The notes beneath the pieces are model-generated. The model made no database searches and had not been told where the DNA came from. It was given only the letters and a program-made list of their open reading frames with translations. From NCBI GenBank assembly GCA_006937955.1, contig SSNP01000019.1, positions 3,693,623 to 3,757,622 on the forward strand: 64,000 nucleotides of DNA, in the 5' to 3' direction. Positions within the stretch are counted from its first letter, which is position 1; each line of letters starts with the position of its first letter. The stretch is from Pachypanchax playfairii (lineage: Eukaryota; Chordata; Actinopteri; Cyprinodontiformes; Aplocheilidae). Position numbers and translations under genes: made by a program. Of this stretch, positions 12,150-24,243 are shown piece by piece.

Positions 12150-12297
12150 CAGGAGTGTCCAATTTCAGTCCTCAAGGGTCCTGCATGTTTTAACTGATTC
12201 CTTATCACGTTAACTGCTCACCTAATCCAGGTGTGTTGAAGCAGAACACCTAAAACCTGCAGGATCATGACCCTCCAGGACTAGAGTTTAACACCTG
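12150..12297 (+). mobile_element. Foldback element, family G, full-length
   Basis: The left arm is CAGGAGTGTCCAATTTCAGTCC and the right arm ends CTCCAGGACTAGAGTTTAACACCTG, its imperfect inverse. CCTGCATGTTTTA on the left mirrors TAAAACCTGCAGG on the right. The core includes CCAGGTGTGTTGAAGCAG. This is the same family as at 1083 and 1268. Confidence 0.7.
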
Positions 12298-13699
12298 GGG
12301 ATTAAAGGATCGTTCAGACTGAAAGTACCTCAGTATTAATCCTATTTAGCTCCGCCCACTTTCTCCATTGTGGTATTTCCTGCTGTTCTAATGTCATTTC
12401 AGCTTGAGGATCCTCTGTCTAGCACATTTTTTAAACCTATTATAAAATAAGTTACTTTTGGGAGCATGCGACTACGTTTGTGATCAGATCGGGAGGATGA
12501 CGAGAAAAAAAGACCCGAAATCACATCAAAGCATTTTAATTGCCTCCTTTTGTCTCATGGTTGTCGTTGAGAAACCGAACGTTCGAATGTTCAAGATGAA
12601 AAATGTTTTTACAATCGACCACGTCATTCACATGCCGTCTCATTTCAAAATAAAACACGCTCATCTCAAAGTGGTGAACTGTATGAACTACTGGATGCAG
12701 CAGCTCCTGATCTGGAGGTGTTGACGGAGACGTAGAGGACAGGATGAGGACGAGAGACGGGGAGCTGAAGGTGAGACAGTTTACTCTGTGTGCAGATATT
12801 TTTTTTCTGCATGAATAATACAAGGATCAACCTGATCAGTTGTCTCTGCAGCAGAGGCCTCAGCGCGGGATGTTTATGTAACATACGCAGTGTTTTGCAC
12901 ATTTCCCCAAAAGCAGCAGGCCTCAACAATAAAAGACTAATAGTGAGACTCCGCCCCCAGAGGTGCTTTGTGTCCAGCAGTGCTTTTAATTTTAGTTTAT
13001 ACAATCTATTTCTAGCATTCCATGCTCTCTTCTAACTAGAGCCACAAATCAGTGCTGCTTCGAACGTTCTCCCTCGTTGCCCCGGAGAAGCTGGCTAAAA
13101 CCTTGTAAGCTGCATTACTGCTCAGAGATATTCATCAGCAAAACATCCACCGAGGATCCTCAGAGAGGAACAGTTGGAGGTCGGATCGATGATCAATGAC
13201 GAGATGCACAACACCGCTGCTCTACGACCCCCTCCAGCCTGAACCCTGTCAGGACGCTGGAAATGAGGACAGAGCAGTCGACCCAACTAATAAATAAAAC
13301 TACTTGTTGTCATAATTTGCAAATTTTAATCAAAACCCTTTAACTACTCGGGCTGCAATATGGATCCTGGTCTCTGCGTGGTAAAGACGGTTCAGAAAAC
13401 TGGACTCTGTTTGACCGGGTTTGGATTATGGCGTCAGATCTTTGACAAAACACATATCTCTAATCGTGGATGTTTAATCAAAGCTGCATTTCTTAATCAA
13501 GGGGTTTAAATATCTGTGATCACGGACATTCAGATTTACTCATAGGCCCATGAACGCAGCACGGCGAGCAGTAATACACGCCCCCTCAACTCATCTCTCA
13601 CTGGAGAGCTGCACTCTTTCCCTGTGTTTAGTGGGCGTATTTATCAGCTGAGACCGTTAACGTTTCTAATTGATCTGATTTTCAGCTGGAATCCAGTGG
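12298..13699. other. No gene recognised
   Basis: Unique sequence. The open frames 12458-12724 (plus), 12536-12823 (minus) and 12666-13004 (minus) overlap each other and none shows a domain. Confidence 0.5.
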
Positions 13700-13707
13700 G
13701 ATTAACG

Positions 13708-14284
13708 TAGGGATGGGCGGTATGGCAAAATTTTCACATCATGTTTTTTCTAAATGATATCAGTTTTACGATATTTGACCGTATTTCTTTGTACAACCAA
13801 TGTTACCCACATTATCTTCTAATAAGTAAAGAATTACTGCATTAAATTGGTTTTAAATAACCCATTTTTACTGTCATATGCACAGAAACATGTTTTTGTT
13901 GCACAGACTCTTCAGAATATGATTGCCAATAGGGGGCAGTAATTAAGTTAAGTTGCTAGTATTAGCACCATCGGCTAACGCAAATTTCTGAAGCTGAAGA
14001 AATTCCAGACTACAGACGTGGCTCCTCTTTTAGAAATAATTTGTTCTTGGTCAGTAATCTGTGTTGCTGTTACAGCCCCCGCCAGCAGTTATTCTTCATT
14101 AAAAACTTTGTTTTCACGCACGGTCTTAGCGTGTAGCACTGAAATCGGTCCCCGCAGAAACACATTCCCACTGCAAACGTTCCTGATGTTGTCTTGGCTG
14201 TTCATCGGTAACGCAGTATGTGAAAAATTCATATCATAATCAAAATAAACACAGTTTTACAAACCGGTATATTGCCTAGCCCTA
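13708..14284 (+). mobile_element. hAT-like non-autonomous element with 8-bp duplication
   Basis: The element is 577 bp. Identical 8-bp copies of GATTAACG flank it (13700-13707 and 14285-14292). Its ends are imperfect inverted repeats, TAGGGATGGGCGGTAT against TAGGGCTAGGCAATAT. An 8-bp duplication and TAGGG-type ends are hallmarks of hAT elements. The interior has no transposase; the 73-residue frame at 14018-14239 is not recognisable. Confidence 0.85.
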
Positions 14285-14292
14285 GATTAACG

Positions 14293-16900
14293 TGGGCGCT
14301 AACTGATTTTTGCTGTCACGTTAAACATCTACTGTTAGCTAATACAATTCCTGTTTCTCTTTAAGTGTTTCTCCAACAACAAATGTTCCCTTACCTTCTT
14401 CTTCTTCTACTTTTTAAATCTTGCCCTCTTCTTCTTATGTCACCAGATTTGATCTTAAAATCTGTCTAATCAGCAGAGTTACGACCCCCAGCTCGCCGTG
14501 CTGCGTTCATGGACCCTGCAATCAGAGCTGTGTGCTTTCTCATGGTTTTTGGGAGGAATGTGACGCCATCTTGGATCTTACGTCTTGGATGTGTGAGAAC
14601 GTTTACGTACACTGTTCTTCAGTCCAACAACATCTCCATCAAAATAACCTGGAGGATTCTTATATACATATAAATAAAGATGTGTTAAATTTTATTAGAT
14701 AAACTACGTCTGATTCTGCAGACAGAAGGACATTTTCTCGTTCGGTTGCACTCGATGTAAAAAGCCTTTCCATGAATCTGAAGAATAAAGGAGATGACGG
14801 TTTCTTTAATCATCACAGTTTCAGATTTTACACATTCAAGAAAATCTGACTGTATAATCTGCTGAATAATAAAACACAAATAAAGAAATAAATGATAACA
14901 ACCATGATGGCGTCAGGACTGGGTCCAGCCTTCATCACAGATGTAACTTCACCTCAATAAGACTCATTATCACCACTATAAAACGCAGATGTATTTATCA
15001 CAACCACATCTGGATTCAGTGTTTCCTGCACGTGGATGTTTCAGGAGAAACCACCTGCCGTGGCCGACGATTAAAACCGTTTTCCAGACAGATGTTTTAT
15101 GAATTAAGTTCCCTGTTGGAGAGCGGCTGGTGCTCCTCTCAGACGCCTGTGGTTTCGTTGCTGTATTTATAAACAGATGCAGATTTGTTGAGCGTTAGCA
15201 GAAGCTCAGTCCAATGTGAGACACCCTTGAGAGCACTCAATGTGATCGTGCTCACTTCTGAACTCACATCCCAACGTTCTTCTTCTCATCATAAAAACCT
15301 AATCCTCCTGGACGGTAACAGAACAAGAAAAACCTTAATAACAAAAACACTCGTTAAAAAAAAAAAAAAGGGAGGTTTAACTTAAAAAAAACAAACTTTT
15401 CCATCCGTGAGGGTATAAAACTCACCACCAAGGTCAAAAAACTCAGGAGACTAAAGTTTATGAGCAGAACCCCGTCAGTGGTTCGGGCTGATTTATTACA
15501 ACTGCTGAGAAGAATTAGTGCAAATGGTTTCAGCTTCTAGACGTGCAGCAGAAAGCTGGAACGAGGTGAGGGACAGCGAGGCTCAGAGCAGAGGGCATAA
15601 CATCTCCTGCTATGTGTCTGAACTGCATAAAACTGACCACACACACTCAGACTAACTCCTGAGTCCCGGTTGTTCCTGTCACGAGGGTGGACGATGTGTT
15701 ACAGGCAGCTGACGGCCTCAAAGCTTCACTACAAGTCCGTCACAGATGATGTGGATCCGTTCTGAGATGTTAAACATGGGATTTTATTCTAAATTCTAGC
15801 GGATTTTTAAGGACTTCATGACGCAATATGATACTTATTGTCCACTAGCTGCCTTCACAAGAATTCTTATCCATTTAACAAAGCATGATCCTTGAAACAG
15901 TTTGGTTCTGGTAGATGTGTGCAACCTGTACATGTCGTCTTGTATCACTAGCTTACATGTTCCCTTTTTAAATAAATGCACCACATTCACTAAATCCACT
16001 TACTGTGCTCAGAGAACGGACAGACACACAAAACAGGCTAATAGCAGGTAAAGAAGCTTGCTGTGAGATCCTTGGAGCCCTGACAGAGAACAACACCCTG
16101 TATCCCTCAGGCTAGAGAGAGAGAGAGATGGAAACGAGTGAGGAAGGAAGAGAAGGAGGAGGACGACAGGAAACAGCTATACAGACAGAAAGGAAAGAGA
16201 ATGTTTGGCATTTGAAGGTCTGAGCAGGAGCCCGGAGGACTGACTCTACTCTGTGTTTGAGACAGAAGCATTCATGAGTGTGCTGATGTGTAATCAGCCT
16301 GATGAGCCACGTTGTCTAACAGCATGAGACAGTCCGCTTCCAAAACTGTTCTAACTACAGTAGAACAGTAACATGGACCAGAGTCTAATGTAAAAACATC
16401 TGGCTCAGACAGACACGCCACATGAAAACAGGGTTTCACGGACGACGAGTCTTCTTCACTCTGTCAGACCAGCAGGATCAGCAGCACCCTTAACACCTCG
16501 CTGACAACTCTGCTCACTTCATGTGTCACAACATCTGGCTGCACAGCTGGGGTTTGATCCTAGATGAGGAAAAACATCTAATAAAACAAACAACCTCCTG
16601 AAACGAGAAGCACGAGTCTGTTCCAACATTCCAGGAACGAACCAGCATCACATGAGTCTGACAACAAGCCCAGTGACCCAAACTGCTCCAGTCTGCAGGG
16701 AGACCCCCGGAGATCACCAACATCCCTCACCCGCAAAAATCTGTTGCGCACTTTCCTCAACATCCACAGAAATAAACAACTTCTACTAATCTAATTATAT
16801 GTGATTATTTTAGCCTCTGTACAAACAGTGAGAGTCTAAGTTTCAGCAGAGCTCAGATTTATTCACGAGACAACACTCGCTAAAGAAAATCCCCAGCTGA
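14293..16900. other. No gene recognised
   Basis: Unique, moderately AT-rich DNA. It contains a poly-A at 15357-15369 and a purine-rich patch at about 16110-16200 with a short GA tract. Short open frames are unsupported. Confidence 0.5.
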
Positions 16901-17002
16901 TCGGGGGGGTGATAATCCCCAGTAGTCGTGTTTTCTTCCCCACTTCTTCACACCGAGACCCGACTCACACACCTCCGAGTGCGCAGGCTTTCAGACACCT
17001 AC

Positions 17003-17038
17003 CAGCTTTAAATGCCCGACGCTCTTTTCTTCTGACAT
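17003..17038 (-). CDS. Candidate first coding exon ending in a splice donor
   Basis: On the minus strand, an ATG in fair context (TTCAAGATG, A at -3) opens MSEEKSVGHLKL. The frame then runs into a good donor, AAGCTG|GTAGGT, in phase 0, and hits a stop (TGA) three codons inside the intron. An in-frame upstream ATG at 17060-17062 would add eight residues (MFFQDTFK) and is itself immediately preceded by TGA, so the start is well bounded. The surrounding CpG-richer block fits a promoter. I do not recognise the N-terminus, and no second exon could be attached. A gene transcribed leftward from here, or an alternative first exon, is the inference; chance is the alternative. Confidence 0.3.
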
Positions 17039-17224
17039 CTTGAAAGTATCCTGGAAAAACATTCAGTAGAAAAACGAAGGTGGTGGGATTCAAAACCGAC
17101 TGTCTTTTTCCTTCTGCTGCTGCGCGCAAAGACGCGCTGCGCGTTCCGTCTGTCAGAATGAGCCGGAGCACTCGGCTGGAGACAGCTCCCAGGCAAAACC
17201 AGAACATTCAACTTTGGAAAAACG

Positions 17225-17252
17225 GGAGAGAGAGAGAGAGAGAGAGAGAGAG
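17225..17252. repeat. (GA)n microsatellite
   Basis: An uninterrupted GA dinucleotide run of about 14 units, next to a purine-rich patch. Confidence 0.95.
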
Positions 17253-17501
17253 GGGGACTGTGAGGGGAGGGAGAGAGGGAGGCAGACAATCACAGGAAAA
17301 GCGGCTCCTCCTACTCAGACCTCCATACAATACAAAACGCAGAGGCAAGCAGATGGAAGGTTCAGAGCTCTGACACCAAACAGCTGAGAGGTCTGATTCT
17401 AACAGCTCTTTCATGGACCGTCTGTATTTACGGGAGAGAGGGAGAGCTGCTCCGACCGAGGTGACAGACAATGAGGTCACATGCTGTTAGTTCACCTTCA
17501 C

Positions 17502-17516
17502 GGGGGGGGGGGGGGG
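17502..17516. repeat. Poly-G run
   Basis: Fifteen consecutive G bases, a sequencing-difficult homopolymer. Confidence 0.95.
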
Positions 17517-17937
17517 CAGACAGCTGCAGCCAGTCAGAAAAACAACCAAAAGAAAAAGAGTCACATTCCTATTTTTACTTTCTTATTCTGGAAAATGACG
17601 CAACTCTGGGCAATAAAAGCAGAGTGGTTATTAAAAATACCCCCCTGTTGGGTTTTATCAATACGCAGCAGTTTTAAAAGAGATAAATCTGACACGCTCA
17701 GGTTTGATTAAAACATTTTAAAGTTTTTAACTTTCTTTAATGAAACGTAACAAATTTGTGTTGTTTGACACTTATCAGAATGTTTTTATGAGCTTCAAGC
17801 GAGTCTCAGTTTTAAAGCTAATAAAACACGTCTCTTTGTTTACATCTTACATGGACATTGAAAAGCATGTGTGAGTTCGTGTTCTTGTTGATAAAATGAG
17901 GTAAAACACTGTTTAGCAGGTGGTTGTAGCAACAGTT
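17517..17937. other. No feature recognised
   Basis: AT-rich unique sequence with no convincing open frame or repeat. Confidence 0.5.
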
Positions 17938-18643
17938 GCTACGTTTACATGCGCCAAATTTCCCCAATCTGATTAAAATCTTGGTCGATCTGAATTCCCA
18001 AATCCCTGTTTACATGGACACTAACTGAAATTATCTGATCATGCCATGAGTACACATGCACCAAGCACTCGATCAGATTAAATGAGTTGAGCATGCGCAC
18101 AGCGAGTTGTCTTTCCGGGGGAAGAAAAAAAAGTAAACAAACTCCGTCCTTTCTGCACGTCTTTCCCGCCCCATCGTGTGCTCGATCTGACTCACGTTAT
18201 CCCCTATATGGACCTTCTGCAGGTGATTACCTTTATGTTTGGGTTTTTACTGGTCGCATTAACCAAGCTAGCGGCTGAATACATATTGCTACTGCTCCTC
18301 CACCACAGGAGAGGAGAGCAGGATGACAGGATGACTGCACCAGCAGACCACTTCTGTTTACTTCCCGCCATGTTTTCTACTTGGGTCTGCGAAAGCGGAA
18401 AGACGTCACGCTGAAGTTGTACGCATGCGCAGTGGGCTCTTTTCACCCTTTCTTTCCGAATGGGTGTGTACATGCACGTCTATCTGAATGAAGATCGGAC
18501 AAAACCACCCCTCTCGATCGGAAGTAAATTTCATTCGGATCAGGCTGCATCGGATCAAAACAGTCTGATTGACGTGTTTACATGACATATTTTTTTTCCG
18601 ATTGGGCGTTTAATCCGATTAAATGTGCCCATGTAAACGTAGC
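17938..18643 (+). mobile_element. TIR element, 'GCTACGTTTACATG' family
   Basis: The element is about 706 bp with inverted ends GCTACGTTTACATG and CATGTAAACGTAGC. Subterminal motifs recur in both orientations: CCAATCTGATTAA and TTAATCCGATTAA, GTTTACATGGACA and GTTTACATGACAT, GCATGCGCA twice. It lacks a transposase. The flanks show no clear duplication beyond a possible TA, so the superfamily is left open. The element at 50024-50506 shares the CTACGTTTACATG terminus but not the interior. Confidence 0.75.
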
Positions 18644-19267
18644 TACTGCTTCTATTTCCCTAAATCAGACCCAGAGAAATATGAAATCACTCACGCAGAA
18701 ATAAAAGACTTCACAAGGACCAAATCTAGATGTTCTGACTCAGTGGGTTGGGTTTCTCTCCTACTGAGACTGACTGTGTTTGATCAGCAGTACTTGAAGC
18801 CTGTAGAACTGATTTTGGCTCAAACATATACAGCTGTGTACAACAAAACCGGTTCTCTTCACATCGTCTCTTCTTCTAAATAGATTTCTCATTCAGAAAA
18901 AGACAAACATTCAGAAATCACAGACTCTGGATCTGATTCTCCATTTCCTGCCATAGTAAATCACTTTGTTTACATCTCCCGTTCCTGTCTTTCATCGCTT
19001 CGGGTAAATGTATCTTCCTCAAAAAGGTGCAGCAAAACTCCATAAAATAAGTATATATAGCAAACAGTTTTATGTGGAAAAGTGTCCAGAGAGCATAAAT
19101 GTAATACTGATTGATATGAAGTCATAAAATAACATTAAAAATGTCAGAAACATTTTAAACTTTAACTCGATTACAGGATGTTGAGTATGTGATTTTAAAC
19201 TGATCAGAGATCTGCAGCATGACACGTTTACTTTAAATGTTCCTAAACCTGGTCTGTTTGTGGATGC

Positions 19268-19269
<2 letters not shown>
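18644..19269. other. No feature recognised
   Basis: Unique AT-rich sequence leading into a TG tract. Confidence 0.5.
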
Positions 19270-19311
<42 letters not shown>

Positions 19312-19623
19312 TTGTATTTCTGACCTCCTGGGGACCCGTTTCCTGACTTTTACTATCTTTCTGGGGTCCGAGGGTTCTTGTGGGGACCGAAGCCTGGTCC
19401 CCATGGGGGGGACTCCCCTTTTTAGGGTTAGGGGTTAGGTTTATAGGTATGGTGTGAATAGAGTTTTAGTTAGTCTTAGGGTTAGTTATAGATCAGTAAT
19501 GGTTAAGGTTAGTAAAAGGGTTTGGGTTAGGTATAAATCTGGATACTAAAATCAATGGAAGTCAATGGACGGTCCCCATAAGGATACCAAAACACACTTG
19601 TGTGTGTGTGTGTGTGTGTGTGT
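19270..19623 (+). repeat. (TG)n-bordered dispersed repeat, family J, copy 1
   Basis: A body of about 290 bp is bordered on both sides by (TG)n in the same sense (19270-19308 and 19599-19623). It carries TGGGGACC, GAAGCCT, GGTCCCCA as a perfect 8-bp stem, a cluster of TTAGGG-like motifs (19423-19495) and GGTCCCCATAAGGATACC near the right end. A closely matching inverted copy lies at 32854-33196. This is a familiar teleost repeat of uncertain class. Confidence 0.8.
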
Positions 19624-20897
19624 TGGTTTAATTGGGAACAATGCAGAGGTTAAGAGTTGCTGCTCACCTGCCATGACCTGAACCCGTCTGACCAATCACA
19701 GCTCATTTATTATTTGGTCGGTGCACTGCTCTTTGTATCATGGTCATGTGCACGGAGGCAACTTAGAAAAATAACATCCAACATCTCTCCTTACCTCACA
19801 TGTGACCTCACATGATTAGCATGTAGTGTCACATGTTCAAGTCTTTTCTGGTGCATCATCAGTATTTCTACGTAGGACTGAGTTGAGTTGGATTTCAGCT
19901 CAGTAAGACTGTTGTGTGTAAACAGTATCAGACAAGTTGTGGCCCGACAGCGCAGGAGTATCCTCCGACTGTCAACAGGAGGGTATCAGACAAAACATCT
20001 GCCAGAACATCTGTTTCTTCAGGCTTATTTCTCAGTTTATGTATGAAAACAATAACGGAGGTCGTTTCCTCCTTTAATGCAAAATGTGTTAATGATTCTA
20101 GACAAGTGAAGGAGTCTCTCTCTCTCTCTCTAACCCTCAGCGATACGAGAGCAAGGCCCGAACGCTCGGGAACGTCTGAATCAGCTTCAGCTCAGACTTT
20201 TGGTCGATAACATCAGATTCTGCACACGTACGCGTGAATATACACGACTAAACCCTCGTTCTCGAGTACATAGAATAAGTTTCAAGTGGATATCAGTGTA
20301 ATTCCCTGTGGAGGTATTTTGGGTTTTAATAGAGCTTTTACCCTTTGAGCCTGACAGAACGGTTGGCTGATTGAGCGCGCAGGCAGATTAAGCCTGGATT
20401 CAGCCCGAGGCAGCTACCAGCGCTGTCTTCACTCTCCGACCACATGGACTCAGCACCTCGCCATGGCAGCTCTCAGCCTCCAGTGAATCCAGCATTTAGT
20501 GGGTTGGTGAGCAGCGATGTATGTTTAGTCATAGCGTGTGAATAAGCAGCAGCGATTGGTCAGATCGTTACTGACATGTTTTCTTTTTATCCGTTTATTC
20601 GGCGCCACTAAGACTCCCGTGTAATTACGCTGTTGTTCCTGCGTGATCGACCAACACACGGCTGATAACGACTGGATCTCACTCAGAAACTCACCTAAAC
20701 TTTGAGTTATTAACGGAAGGGTTTATGAGGAGAAATGAGGTCAGCGTTTGGAAGAGTTCAGATGTTATTTTACTCTTTGCCTGAGTTAACTCATTCATTT
20801 TGCATGCAGCAGCCTCCTCTGTCGCTGCAGCTGGAATAAAAAGTTACAGCGCACATGCTCGAACTGCAATGGACAGTTTCCCTTTCTGTGTCTACCG

Positions 20898-20905
<8 letters not shown>
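19624..20905. other. No gene recognised; (CT)n at 20114-20131
   Basis: Unique sequence. A short (CT)n lies at 20114-20131. The stretch 20340-20480 is GC-richer and includes GGCAGATTAAGCCTGGATTCAGC; it could be a non-coding conserved block, but nothing decisive is visible. Confidence 0.45.

Positions 20906-20962
<57 letters not shown>
20906..20962. repeat. (AC)n microsatellite
   Basis: About 28 uninterrupted AC units, preceded by a short CT tract. The poly-HT open frame over it is an artefact of the repeat. Confidence 0.97.
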
Positions 20963-20963
<1 letters not shown>

Positions 20964-22235
20964 AGTGACAGTGTTAGGGTTCAGTATCCTGCTTGTCCAC
21001 ACGCTGACACGTGTAAACTAGGAGCTCGGGCCGTCGCTGCAGCTGCTCAGTAAAACGTAAGCGAAGCGGCTCATTTCTGACACTCACACAGTTTCTTTCA
21101 GCAAACGGTGGCATTTACAGGGACGTGATGGATTTGTAGGAACGGTGAAGGACCGGTGACAGAATGAGGACAGGCTGCAGGAGTGAAGCCGCGGCGACAG
21201 TGAACCCGCTGGCCACCAGAGACCGACGCGGTGCAAAGAACATCTCCAATTACCATCAGCTTAACGACTCCCGTGTGCATGTGTGGGTTTAAAACAAACA
21301 AAAAGGCGGATATAGACTCTGATATAATGATAAATGACCTGCAGCATGAAGCATCGAGTGTCCAGAGGAAATGCATCAGCTTCACTCTTCCTGGTTTGTC
21401 TCACAACTCATCACACTTACTGTGCAGCACCCGTCTGACTGTCTGCTGCTGAAACAGAATAAAATCTAAATAATTATTACCAATACCATTTACCAAATTA
21501 TAACAACTATTTCTCTGGATGTGAGATATAATTCCTCTTTTATTTGACAACAAAGGAATCAGTAATCTAATCAGACGACACCGAACAGGGACCTTGGAAT
21601 CTTCTGGCGCTTCTTATCCTCCGTTTAAAATGATGAACGCATAAACAGATCGATAAATGCCCAGAGGGCGTATTAAAGGAGAGTTACTGGATGTTCCGTC
21701 GCAGATTTCCATCAGTCTCGCTACCTCACACATGAAATTTTTCATCACTGGAGTGGAGCTGCAGATTTTTCTGTTTCTAGCTGTGATACAGAAAAGACGT
21801 GAAACAATGTCAGTGTTTTTCTTCAGTGAAGCTCTGCAGATATTTTAAAACCATAAAAATGTTGATATCAACAGAACTGAGTGGTTTAAATGTACCGGGA
21901 ATAAAATTGGGATAAATTACACACAAAAACTAAAGAAAGTTCAAACTTTTGGGGTTAGAATATTTGTACTTTTCAGTTTCAACAGACCAGTGTGATTCCA
22001 ACTGAAAATGTTTGGTTGTTCTTGACAGTCGCAGCCCAGCTTGAAGCAAATCCAATACTTCTTCTCTTTAGACTGAAGCTGGTAGAAACTTTAAATAGAT
22101 CTGGACAGATTTAGATTAGAGCCACGGTGAGGACGGCGTTGGATCTACAGGAGGACTAGATGTGAGCTGGCAGAGACGGACGACCCACTGACTACGATTT
22201 GGTAAAATAATACTATGTTTACTGAACAGCAACAG

Positions 22236-22236
<1 letters not shown>
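20963..22236. other. No feature recognised
   Basis: Unique DNA. Overlapping frames at 21098-21385 (minus) and 21231-21452 (plus) show no domain. Confidence 0.45.

Positions 22237-22275
<39 letters not shown>
22237..22275. repeat. (GT)n microsatellite
   Basis: About 19 uninterrupted GT units. The poly-VC frame across it is an artefact. Confidence 0.97.
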
Positions 22276-22276
<1 letters not shown>

Positions 22277-22783
22277 CTGAACTGTCTAGACTTTCTTATC
22301 ACAGTCCGCTGCCTTCTTCACCCTTTGGCTCTAAGCTGAGACGTCGTGGAGCCGAACACGGGCGGCTCGTGGTCTCAGACAGACTGAAGACTGCTGCTCC
22401 ATCACATGAAGGAGAAAAACAAACAAGCGTATTCTTTACAGGGTCATCTGGATGGACAGAGCAGTGACCCCGTCATCTGCACAGTCATTATTTATAAGAC
22501 ACTGTGTGTCGTGCCACAAAGGAAACAAGATTATTATCACTAAATGTAAATGCTTAATGGATCTGATGCTTGCTGTGACACATTTTAAGATCATTTAGCA
22601 AAAATATAGAGAATTTAACCAATTTTTCATACATTTATGTCCTTTTTGTGTTTTTTATGATGTGTTTTGGACACCAGCTTGTGGGAGGAGCTACTTACCT
22701 GAGAGAGCAACGATCTCTCACTTGTTTTAGCTTTAAACCTGATTAGCATGAAGCTCAGGAGGAGTTAGATCTCCCCAAAAAGA
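22276..22783. other. No feature recognised
   Basis: Unique sequence between the GT tract and the family A element. Confidence 0.45.
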
Positions 22784-22787
22784 TTAA

Positions 22788-23240
22788 AGACCCACTCTGA
22801 TTGGATTATTCTAAATCATTCTCAGTGATAAATTATGATTATGGTGTTTTTATTCAAAATCACAAAACCTGTGCCGTTTTCTAGGAAGTAGTTTCTGCAT
22901 AGTGGCTCAGTAGTAGTTCATCTGCAATTCACCTCTGTGCTGTGGGTGGAGCCTTTGACGCAGAGGATCCCTTCACCTCTCCCTATTGCTGAGAGAATGT
23001 TTATGCTAGCGCTACTGCTACAGCTAGCAGAACAGGAGCTTGTGGCCCCGCCCACTGGATTTTCTACTTCACAAACAGTCTTTTTTCAGGCACATTTTTG
23101 CATCTACTACTAATTCAGTGATTTGAATCTATAAATACTCAGAAATGCAACTTTTCTTAAGATATGTCCTTTAGCATCAGAAAAATTCCACAACAACATG
23201 TTAACAACACCCAAAACATGATTTTAATCAGAGTGGCTCT
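22788..23240 (+). mobile_element. TTAA-flanked TIR element, family A, copy 2
   Basis: The element is 453 bp, with TTAA at 22784-22787 and 23241-23244. Its ends are AGACCCACTCTGAT and the inverse ATCAGAGTGGCTCT. The interior follows copy 1 (609-1070) closely and in the same orientation, including CTAGGAAGTAGTTTCTGCAT. It is non-coding. Confidence 0.85.
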
Positions 23241-23244
23241 TTAA

Positions 23245-24102
23245 ACCTGAATCAGGAATATAAAGGAATGTGGAGTTTCTACCGTTGAGGCTGTAGCAGG
23301 TCGTTTCTCGGCATGATGAACTGAAACATGTTACAGAATCTTGACAACAACCTGTGACACTCATAGATCCAGGACTTATTAGAAACCAGATCTAAGCAAC
23401 ACATTCTCCTTCGTTGGTTTCTCACATTGACTTTTCTTTTCCCTGCATGTTTTCTATCCTCTCAGATATTCTACCCACTCCTTCCTGTGAGACAACAGCA
23501 CTAACCACTACGCCACTATGCAGCAGTTTAAAAAAATGGTTCAAGAACGTGATACCCAGAAGATTGAGACAAAGTTAATGTATCAGTTCTGACACAAACT
23601 AGCTCAAACTCCTGAAACGTGTCACCAGCCTCTCCTTCAGACATCTAATGTATGACAATGTGTTTCCTGTTATAAGGTTTGAAAACCACACTGAACTGAA
23701 CAGCAACCTCTTCGGAGGCCAGACCGATGTTTTATGACAACGCCGTTCACACTTACGTAACTTCATCTGACAAGCTTTCACATTAACACCGTCTTCGGAG
23801 ACATTCTGCACAATCCTGGAGTCAAACCCGACTTCAATATGTTTCCAAATTGTCACATCCATTTTCCTCCCTGATTAACTCACCAGCTCGGGAACACGAG
23901 GCTCGCTGTCAGCTGTCAAGATACATACGATCAAGTGGTTGCATTTTTCATTCAGTGATGCAACAAATCGACTTTCAGTTAACTGAGACCAAATCAAAGT
24001 GTGATGTTCACGCAGGACGGTGTCACGGAGAGCCGAGTGGTTTGTTTCTACAAGTCTGAGGACGAGTTCTTTCTGTAGGTTGTGTTACAACACAGAGCTG
24101 TG
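23245..24102. other. No feature recognised
   Basis: Unique sequence. The 87-residue minus-strand frame at 23599-23862 has no recognisable domain. Confidence 0.45.
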
Positions 24103-24243
24103 CAGAGGCGGATTGACCATCGGGAGTACCGGGAGTTATTCTGGTGGTCTGGCTGCCGAAATGACCCGCTGGTGACTGGTTCAGATAGAGTTTGATTCTT
24201 AAATGAACAATTCGTTGTGCGGCTCATTAGACCATCTGCCCCG
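24103..24243 (+). mobile_element. Short MITE-like element
   Basis: The left end, CAGAGGCGGATTGACCATCGGG, resembles a common fish repeat end. The right end, GACCATCTGCCCCG, is a partial inverse. At 141 bp it would be a small internally deleted copy. No duplication was identified. Confidence 0.35.

Larger units (their letters stand above)
16900..17500 (-). promoter_or_regulatory. Candidate minus-strand promoter and 5' UTR, CpG-richer block
   Basis: The block holds clustered CpG and GCGC motifs (GCTGCGCGCAAAGACGCGCTGCGCG near 17118), a long GA/CT tract at 17225-17252 and a plausible first exon reading leftward at 17003-17038. Vertebrate promoters are often CpG-rich with GAGA-type tracts. No TATA box is evident. 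The boundaries are approximate, and the call depends on the exon being real. Confidence 0.3.

Noticed and set aside
19423..19495. Interstitial telomere
   Set aside because: The motifs are degenerate and belong to a dispersed repeat present again in inverted form.
20800..21021. Open frame with poly-HT
   Set aside because: Created by the (AC)n tract; the same applies to 22240-22467, 33066-33257 and 52022-52355.
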